A DNA stretch of 64,000 nucleotides, taken from the NCBI GenBank assembly GCA_017979445.1, contig CM030706.1:19981884-20045883 (forward strand). The letters run 5' to 3'. The translations under genes and the position numbers were made by a program. This stretch comes from Akebia trifoliata (lineage: Eukaryota > Streptophyta > Magnoliopsida > Ranunculales > Lardizabalaceae). Under the pieces are notes generated by a model, which did not search any database, was not told where the DNA came from, and worked only from the letters and a program-made list of their open reading frames with translations. The stretch's first letter is position 1; each line of letters opens with the position of its first letter. Positions 57,303 to 64,000 of the stretch are shown here, in pieces.

Positions 57303-59132
57303 TGTAGACATGAAATGTTCGCCATTAACATCAATGTTACATTGTTTGGAGTCGCCACCATTCTTTTTTGGAAATAGGTGTGAATGGGCACCCAAATCGA
57401 TTTTTTTTGGAAAACCATTTTTTTATTGCATTGTAGTGACTCTCATACGTTGGAAAAGGGTAAGGTCTACCTAAGATTTAGGTAAGGAGGTCCGGTTAGA
57501 GGATGGGGAAGGTGTTAGGCAAGCCATCCTCTCCACCAAGGATGGTTACCTTGCTTGGCCATTTCATTTTGTAAAAAAATTAAGAAAATAAATACTAAAA
57601 ATGCATGAGAATGCATGACAAGGGTGGTGTGTGCATTAGAATGAGATGTCCCATTTTCAAAAGATTTTGATTTCAAAGTGACATTAAGGGCATTCTATGG
57701 AAAAGAATGACCCGTGTAGTCACATTACATTTATGCATGTGAATATAGGTTTGAGCTTTAGAGAGACTCCATGATGGAGTTCCCTTGAAGCCACAACCTT
57801 GATGCATGTATGCATAGCTAGAAACTCAGTGTTTCACTCCATCAAGAAGGTGACACATTTCTTCATCATTGCCATACATAGGTGAGAGTGTGTGCATTGT
57901 GTACAATATGATGCATGATTTTAAGATAAATATGGGCTTCAACCCCCGTCCTTTCGATCGAACCTTAGTCCAATCTACCGGAGATGGGAGAGGGTATACA
58001 TTACATCTTAGGGATTTCTAAAAATAAAAGAAAATGAGAGGATAAGAAGAAGAGAATGCAAACTTTGAAATAAAATCTACATGTCAAACCCCACCTTGTC
58101 CCTTGATAAACTTGAACCTTGAAAAGTAGACTTGAGAGTTGACTGAGATGGTTGAGGGTTGAGTTGAAGTTTAGAAGATCTTGGTTCATTTGTAAATAAC
58201 ACATAAAGCAATGGTGGAAGTATATATTTGAAATGGACCAATGGGAGAACAAAAGTACTTTTGGGAGGGTGGGTAGGAGAATGACATGTGTAAAGGTGAA
58301 GTGGTAGGTGAAAAGTAGATCTTGGTTAATTTGTAAATAACTCATAAAGCAAGGGTGGAAGTATATTTTTGAAATTGACTAATGGGAGAACTTTATGTAT
58401 GTACTTGAAGATTCCCACCTTTTCAGGGTATGATTGGAAGTTCCCTCAACTTTATGGATTATTATCAAAAATCAAAGTATCTTTTTTGTTTGACTAACTT
58501 TTTTGAGAAGGGCATTCTTGAATTTTTACAAGAGGGAGTTGACTCTCCAATTAGATAATGCATTGGGTATTAGGGGCTTATGAGAGATCAACATATGTCA
58601 TCTTTTGAAGGGGTGTGAGAGAATGGGCTTAGTGTTGGGCTTGGTATTAGGCTTAGGTGATGGACTTGGTATTGGGCTTAGGTGATGGACTTGGGCTATG
58701 GACTATGGGTATTATGGCTATGGGTTTGGAGATGGTCTTGATTCATGGATAATAGGTTATGGACTTTAGGTATTAAGGTTAGGTTTGAGAGTGGATTTAG
58801 TAGGACTTAGCTTATGGATTTAGGTTATGGATAATAGGTTGGTTAATGGAGAATGGATACGAAATTGGGTTGGTCCATGATTAGGAAGGTGGGTTAGGTA
58901 TGGATTTAGATAAGATTTGGGATGTGATATGTAATTAGATTGGATTAGGGAAGTGGTATGAAATTAGATTGGATTAGGGATAAGGTTGAGCATACAAACT
59001 ATATGACATGATGCATGTATGCATGAAAATAATGCCAAGTGACAATGCAGGTCCGTGATAGGCTTGAGTTCGTAGTTGGAATCAATTCGAGAAAATTTGA
59101 ATTTTTCTACGGGTTCGTGCAAATTGGGGTGA
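57303..59132 (-). repeat. 5' LTR of Gypsy-B, with 343-bp internal deletion
   Basis: Plus strand begins TGTAGACATGAAATG and ends TTGGGGTGA, 1830 bp against 2151 bp in the partner. Positions corresponding to 44045-44387 of the 3' LTR are absent; the junction at about 58180 lies at a shared AGAT. The lost part includes the TATA box. The last bases TCTAC of the expected TGTCTACA end are also missing, yet CCTAG follows directly. Confidence 0.95.
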
Positions 59133-59137
59133 CCTAG

Positions 59138-59787
59138 AATCACCATTTCCTTGTAGGACTTGACCAACAAAATGGGATTCACAGAAGCTCTCAAACTTTA
59201 TTACAAACATTCCAACTATTTACTGATCTAGTAGACGGATTTAATATAGAATTCTTAAATTTAATTATGAAGCCATAAACCAATGCTTGAAATCACAGAA
59301 GAAAACATAAACTTCATGAATAAATTAGAAATAATAAGAGGAAAAACAAAAATTAAAGAGTTCGTACCACTACGATCCGAACAACCAAGAAGATCGGGAG
59401 AGAATGAGAGAATCTAAAAAAATGCCACTGAAACTGAAATCAGAAACTTTTGGATGAAGAAAAGTAAAATTATATTTAGATTTTTACCTAAAATTATAGA
59501 TCTAGCAAATGGTTTTGATTCTACTTCATCTTCATTCTACTTTTGATTTTCGTCTCTTGATGCTTTTGATTCGAAGTTTTTGAGAACATTGCTTTCGTGA
59601 GGGAGAGAGAGAAGTAAGGCTTTGTCTGAGATTAGAGATTGACGGTTAAACACATAGAGTGGTTTGAGAGAGTTTAAACACATAAAGTGCTGAGTCAGTG
59701 AGATGGGGGTAAAATAAAGACTATGACAACGGTCAAACTTTGACCGTGACTTAAAAGTTGTTGCTGTAGCTGATTTTTCTTGTAGTG
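59138..59787. mobile_element. Right end of a CACTA-type element
   Basis: TTTTTCTTGTAGTG at 59774-59787 is the reverse complement of the CACTACAAGAAAA terminus of plant CACTA elements. Just inside are subterminal palindromes (ACGGTCAAACTTTGACCGT at about 59731). Gypsy-B inserted into or beside this element. The other terminus was not found, and the left limit given is only the Gypsy-B border. Confidence 0.55.
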
Positions 59788-60041
59788 TGTACAAAGTAAT
59801 AATGGAAGATAAAAAAAAAATGGAACATCAAACCCATTTGGAAGACCAAGATTCCGAATCGATATTCTTGCACCTCAACAAATGAGGTTAGAAATTAGAA
59901 ATCTAATTCAGATAAAAGTGGCTATTGAGTTAATTGTTGTCATAATGAAATATTTTGTTCGTCATTATGTTTATCAAGAAAATTGACCTGAACCAATTAA
60001 TGATTTATTACGTTTATCGGGTCCTTGATTAATGATAATAG
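59788..60041. other. Short intergenic stretch
   Basis: AT-rich; no coding or repeat feature recognised. Confidence 0.4.
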
Positions 60042-60316
60042 ATGGTCCACTTTACTCATGGCATAAGAAGAAAAAGAAGGCAATGTATATCCCTGAGGGT
60101 TCCACATGGATCACAAATTATAGGAAGGGCACCTCCAAACTGGAGAGAGTATATTCAAGGTAAGCATAACGTACTCTTTTTTGCCAACTTGAGGGAGGGG
60201 ATTGTAATTGATATTTGTATCATGTGGGTATTTCAGGGAAGAGTCGATGTAACAAGAATGCCCAAATTTTGTGGTGTCTGGCACAATGTCGTGCCCATAT
60301 TTCAGACAAGCTAACA
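60042..60316 (+). other. Exon-like pair of unknown identity
   Basis: An open frame with VPHGSQIIGRAPPNWREYIQ ends at a near-consensus donor (CAAG followed by GTAAGC, about 60158). A candidate acceptor (GTATTTCAG, about 60236) precedes GKSRCNKNAQILWCL in a compatible phase. I do not recognise the protein. It may be a remnant of a host gene or of the CACTA element. Support is limited to splice signals. Confidence 0.25.
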
Positions 60317-60433
60317 CACATTACCAAAAAAAAAAAAAAATTTATTAAAATATTTAGTTTCCTAATAATCTCTTATTTTTATATGATTTTAATTTATAAC
60401 AACTTATTTATATATGTATGTAATCTATTGTAA

Positions 60434-60888
60434 AGGCTTGTTGGTTATTGGGATGATGGGAGTTCGAAATGTAACATTTCGCGCCCATGTCAGACACCAA
60501 TACAATTGCCTTGTTTTTTAGTAGAATAATTTTTATTTATTTTTTATATAAGGGTGCATATGTATACACTCATTATCTACAAAAAGAACCAATGTAATCC
60601 AGCTTAAGAGGCATAAATATATACTAGGTGTGAAATTTTCATGCTGGATCCCAGCTATTGATTCACAATAATTTTTGGTTTATTTTCTTGGTTCAATGTC
60701 ATATTGTATTTTTGAACATGCCTAATTGAAAAATGTCATATTGTACAATAATTGAAAAATAAACATGCCTAAACTGATAGGTTTGATGAACTAGTCTCAA
60801 GTATACCAAGTTTTCATCTGTTTTTATTTTTGTACTATTTATGTTTATTGATTGAATGACTGGGTTTGAATTGATTCTCCTTCTCTTA
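60434..60888. other. AT-rich stretch, no gene seen
   Basis: No reading frame or RNA recognised. CACTACTAGAAA at 60889-60900 resembles a CACTA-type end but has no matched partner. Confidence 0.35.
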
Positions 60889-60949
60889 CACTACTAGAAA
60901 TATATATATATATATATAGGACTGGGATCCGTATACACATAAAATAACA

Positions 60950-61244
60950 ACGTGTTTTGTCTTACATGGGCAAAAATGTTTGTAATGGGCTTATTTTTTG
61001 TGAGTATGATCTCTATGGTGAGGAGATCATCCTTGCCAAAAATCAGCCTATTATGAAACTTCTAGCCCCATGTTTACAAGTTGAAAAATTTTAGACCATC
61101 CAATTTTTGTAAATCTGTTTTGATGGGGTTAGAGTTTTTGGAATGGGATGATTTTTTTGCAACGATGATCCCCTCACCATAGAGATCATCGTCACAAAAA
61201 ATCAGCCAATTCCAAATCTTTTTAACCATATAAGACAAAAACGT
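60950..61244. mobile_element. Foldback MITE family, copy C
   Basis: ACGTGTTTTGTCTTACATGG on the left pairs with CCATATAAGACAAAAACGT on the right. Between them are the same paired palindromes as in copies A and B (ATGATCTCTATGGTGAGGAG; CCTCACCATAGAGATCATCG) and the shared CATGTTTACAAGTTGAAAAA linker. A TA-repeat borders it on the left. Confidence 0.7.
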
Positions 61245-61356
61245 ATGGCTAGTGGACGACCTACCCCCCCGCCCAGCACAACAAACTGACGGCTTCCTTC
61301 ATTGAAGCGCGCACTTTAGGTTCCAAAATCTTTACACTAAGGCTCATAGCAAAAAG

Positions 61357-61485
61357 TTAGACTCGTCGTATGCTATCTTTCATGGCTATGATGGGTTGGA
61401 CTGTAGTCAAGAAGGGAGTGCCCAATAGAACATCGAACTCGATCCCTTGATGAAGTAAAAGGACCAACGACAATCCTATCCTAAA
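61357..61485 (-). pseudogene. Retroelement aspartic-protease-like C-terminal fragment
   Basis: The minus strand reads LLLHQGIEFDVLLGTPFLTT, then VQPIIAMKDSIRRV and a stop. Hydrophobic-LLG-x-PFL is the C-terminal strand of retropepsins; the spacing to a final RV resembles Athila-type gypsy proteases. The catalytic Asp region is not present and no polymerase follows. Could be a short relic of an LTR element. Confidence 0.35.
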
Positions 61486-61728
61486 GGAGAACGAGGAGGA
61501 GTTGGAGGAGTTGGAGTCGGACTGGACTCCATCGAATTATTACGAGATACACAATGAGACAAAGCCTACAGGGGAGAGCACTTGGACAATTCACTTTGAG
61601 TACTGGGAATATATAGATATATAAAATTTAATACATAAATAGATTATTCGACTAAGGTGGCAAGAAACATTGGGAGAAACCCAGCATGCGCAGTTGAATA
61701 ATAATCGATCATAGGAGTGAAGTCTACC

Positions 61729-62016
61729 TCAAGACAAGATGACCATCCCAAGGTACACGGCTCCACTGAGAAACAAAAATGAGATCAATCCCCTGAAATA
61801 TTTGAGAATTGTTATAATCAGGAGTGAAGAAGCTACATAAAACAAATATGGTATTGTAAAAATTTTCCACAATTTAATAGAACAATCAAATAAGTCATGC
61901 CCATACCAAACGGCTCCCCATGCAACCCCATTACAAGGGCAAGGACACACTTCTGCAAACTTCTCAGCATCACTAGAGTTGACTCTTCGAGATATTAGAT
62001 CATTGTAAATATCTGC
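61729..62016 (-). other. Exon-like open stretch of unknown identity
   Basis: An acceptor-like CCATTGCAG (about 62013) precedes NDLISRRVNSSDAEKFAEVC, then PCPCNGVAWGAVWYGHDLFD. A Cys-rich PCPC segment is notable. The lower part (61729-61860) is hydrophobic and may be intron read through; internal acceptor-like TTTCAG and TTTCTCAG sequences are present. I do not recognise the family. Confidence 0.25.
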
Positions 62017-62160
62017 AATGGTACATGCATGTCATATCATATTGGGAACCATTTGAAACTACACGAGTTGGTACGAATCTTAGTTTACTAAAGTAAGGTT
62101 TGGAAATGCATAAGGGAGCCAGATTCCTCATTTTCATCAAATTATTATTTGGTATGATTT

Positions 62161-62480
62161 TGCTCTAGATTTCCAAGCTTAAGCCAGAAGCCAAAAGCTT
62201 TTGGGGTAGGGGGTTGCAAATGTCCATATCATTTAAATTAATAACCAAAATATCCCCTAAATGGTTTTAGGATTTTAAGCTAACGATAAAAAATATCAAG
62301 TTAAGATCGAAATGTCCATAGAAGCTGTTTTCACAAATGCCCCCACAAATTTCTGGAAGCACTTCTAGATTCCAAACAACACTTCCATAAATATTGTCAC
62401 CAAACAATTCATCCTGTTGTCACAATCATCATAGAAGTGATTCCATGGAATGAATGCCCCAAAAAACAAGGCCTAAGGTT
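62161..62480. other. Possible hAT-type MITE remnant
   Basis: AAGCCAGAAGCCAAAAGC, AAATATCCCCTAAATGG and GGAAGCACTTCTAGATTCC follow the style of non-autonomous hAT-like elements, but no inverted ends or target duplication were found. Confidence 0.2.
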
Positions 62481-62802
62481 GATTGATTGGTTAACTTCCA
62501 ATATATATATAAGTTGTCTTAGTTGAACGTCATACCTTAAACTGAAAACAAGCTGTTCATTACACCTGCAATTTGCCAAAACAGGTATAAGCTGCTTTTC
62601 TGCCCAACAAGTGATAACACATATTCCTACTATGTTTTAACAAAGAAAAATACAAGCAGATAAAACTATACCAATAAATAGAATGATGTACCGAAGAATA
62701 TGAATTTTTGTTTTCTCTTGCAGAAGCCAAATTACAGCAAGGAAAATAATAATACCCTGCATGGTTCAATGTTTGATCTCAATAACATTCACAATGTGAA
62801 AA

Positions 62803-63610
62803 AGCCCAAATTTGATGGCCTTGGTGTTACGGCCGTATTCTTTCGAAGCGAGGTCGTGCGGCGCAAGGGGGTCAAATCTACTTGCAAGCCTATAAAATGA
62901 TCGTACACCACACACACGTAGCTAGCAAACATGTAAATGAGGCAACACGAGGCAAAGCCTGAAGGCAACTTTGTTGATATAATATTGATTACACGGGGTA
63001 ACGCGTTAGAAAAGCAATAGATGCGTTACAAAGCAATAGATGATCCTATGACACGTGGGACTTCCACGGTGCTAGGCTTCAAGGGCTTTAACAATGTGGG
63101 TGTAGGCCGGGGATTGAGATAGCACTGACATCCTTCCTACAAAGAATACGCTAAGTCTTTCCCAGGTTTCCAGAAGGAAACATCAAAAGTGGAGGCCGGT
63201 CATACTCCCTTATTACGAAAATGCCACTAAGCTAACAAGTGGGCCCTTGCACGGGGCTGACATGTACCCTAAGCTAACAGATATGCCCTGGTACGGGGGC
63301 TGACATGGCTTCATAACGAGCCTTACATAGTATTACATGGGTGCTCCCGGGTGACTCTGGGGCGAGCTACACCTAAACTCTAGGTGTCAGAGTACATGGC
63401 CGTTACACTTGGGCCATCAAATTTCATAAAATTTGACGGATCAAGAAGTCAAATTAGCATCGAATTTTTCACAGTCAATTTTTTTTTCAATAGGCTGAAA
63501 CTGTTAAATTAATGAAGGATGGGAGAAATTCAACAGCTCTAAGCCGTCAAATCTGGGAATATCAAGAATTTCGACGGTCTTAGACCGTCAAAATTCAATT
63601 TCTAAAATTC
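62803..63610. repeat. Palindromic TTTGACGGTC-type repeats, split by a solo LTR
   Basis: With the LTR removed, AAATTTGATGGCCTTGG joins GCCATCAAATTT, a palindrome with 12-base arms. A second version occurs at about 63566-63597 (TTTCGACGGTCTTAGACCGT then CAAAATT). Such repeats are usual in the subterminal zones of CACTA elements. Confidence 0.5.
62825..63407. mobile_element. Solo LTR, 583 bp
   Basis: Starts TGTTACGGCCGTATTC and ends ACATGGCCGTTACA; the ends are inverted copies (TGTTACGGCC and TGTAACGGCC). CTTGG is present on both sides (62820-62824 and 63408-63412). There is no coding sequence. The family is not identified and it is unrelated to the other LTRs in the window; orientation is not determined. 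Confidence 0.8.
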
Positions 63611-64000
63611 GTGGGCCTTGGCCTGCCAATTTTTTCTGTAAAATTTTCCAGTTTTCACATAGTGATTACATGTTCAATGGTAGAAGATGAATACTAAAGA
63701 AAAAACCTGTAACAGTAATCAGAAAGCTTACCAATATAAAGTCCTCGAAGCATCCACTGTTCGACCAATAAAATAAAGATTATTTAAGCAGCCATACAAA
63801 AACAAAAAATGTTAATGAAGAAATATACAAAGTTCTAACTCAGGACTAGATAATAATTATGGAAGAGCATTTTCAAATGATATGGATCATTTTTTTTTAA
63901 ATTATAAAAATAATGATAGATGCATCATTATTAGTAGATATCATTCGCACTTTCATACAAATAACTACTTGCATTTTTAGCAACAAAGAGTACAATAAGT
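63611..64000. other. AT-rich end of window, no gene seen
   Basis: No coding, RNA or repeat feature with clear ends was recognised. Confidence 0.4.

Larger units (their letters stand above)
43171..59132 (-). mobile_element. Gypsy-B: Tat/Ogre-type LTR retrotransposon, about 16 kb
   Basis: CCTAG is duplicated at both ends (43166-43170 and 59133-59137). The element runs right to left: 5' LTR 57303-59132, arginine-tRNA-like primer-binding site, a leader of about 2 kb with two tandem arrays, gag, protease, reverse transcriptase, RNase H, a second RNase H, integrase, a 2-kb non-coding 3' region, polypurine tract, 3' LTR 43171-45321. The second RNase H is diagnostic of the Tat lineage. Coding regions hold many stops and frameshifts. 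Two solo LTRs of this family lie elsewhere in the window. Confidence 0.95.

Overview
This window is plant nuclear DNA, most likely from a dicot with a large, repeat-rich genome. It is AT-rich, has spliced gene fragments with GT..AG introns, and carries Ty1/copia and Ty3/gypsy elements of lineages restricted to plants: a Tekay/Del-type chromovirus and a Tat/Ogre-type element with a second RNase H. No bacterial-style operon is present, and most of the sequence is transposable elements inserted into one another. Species assignment is not possible from the sequence alone.

Layout. 0.8-1.8 kb holds the 3' end of a decayed L1-type LINE. 3.3-3.9 kb holds the first two coding exons (minus strand) of a type I mannose-6-phosphate isomerase, the clearest host gene; a probable 5' UTR exon and promoter lie near 7.0-7.3 kb. 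The remaining exons are not visible and may lie beyond the left edge. 7.5-9.2 kb carries small DNA elements: a hairpin, an 875-bp hAT-like element with an 8-bp target duplication, and a foldback element. 9.36-23.04 kb is a minus-strand Ty1/copia element with both LTRs, into which four LTR-type sequences have inserted (11.06-13.12, 14.88-17.42, 17.83-18.99 and 18.99-20.77 kb). 23.25-35.36 kb is a plus-strand Tekay-type gypsy element ('Gypsy-A') with 2.47-kb LTRs, TGTGG target duplications, PBS and PPT; a 2.1-kb solo LTR of a second family interrupts its gag. 35.4-43.2 kb holds a possible organelle-derived insert, a TIR element with an internal minisatellite, a second hairpin, a second foldback copy, and a broken equilibrative nucleoside transporter exon. 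43.17-59.13 kb is a minus-strand, about 16-kb Tat/Ogre-type gypsy element ('Gypsy-B') with CCTAG target duplications; its 5' leader contains two tandem-repeat arrays. 59.1-64 kb holds a CACTA-type terminus, a third foldback copy, unassigned exon-like fragments, and a 583-bp solo LTR inserted in a palindromic repeat.

How the parts relate. The LTR at both ends of Gypsy-B is also present as solo LTRs inside the copia element and inside Gypsy-A gag. The Gypsy-A LTR occurs as a solo LTR inside the copia element. This gives a relative order: copia first, then Gypsy-A and Gypsy-B family insertions, followed by LTR-LTR recombination that left solo LTRs. All pol genes are broken by stops and frameshifts; many of the stops are explicable as C-to-T or G-to-A changes, as expected for methylated, silenced DNA. 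The most unusual structures are the 29-bp repeats in the Gypsy-B leader, most of which contain a perfect or near-perfect stem-loop, the three-copy foldback family, and the paired short hairpins at 7.5 and 37.6 kb.
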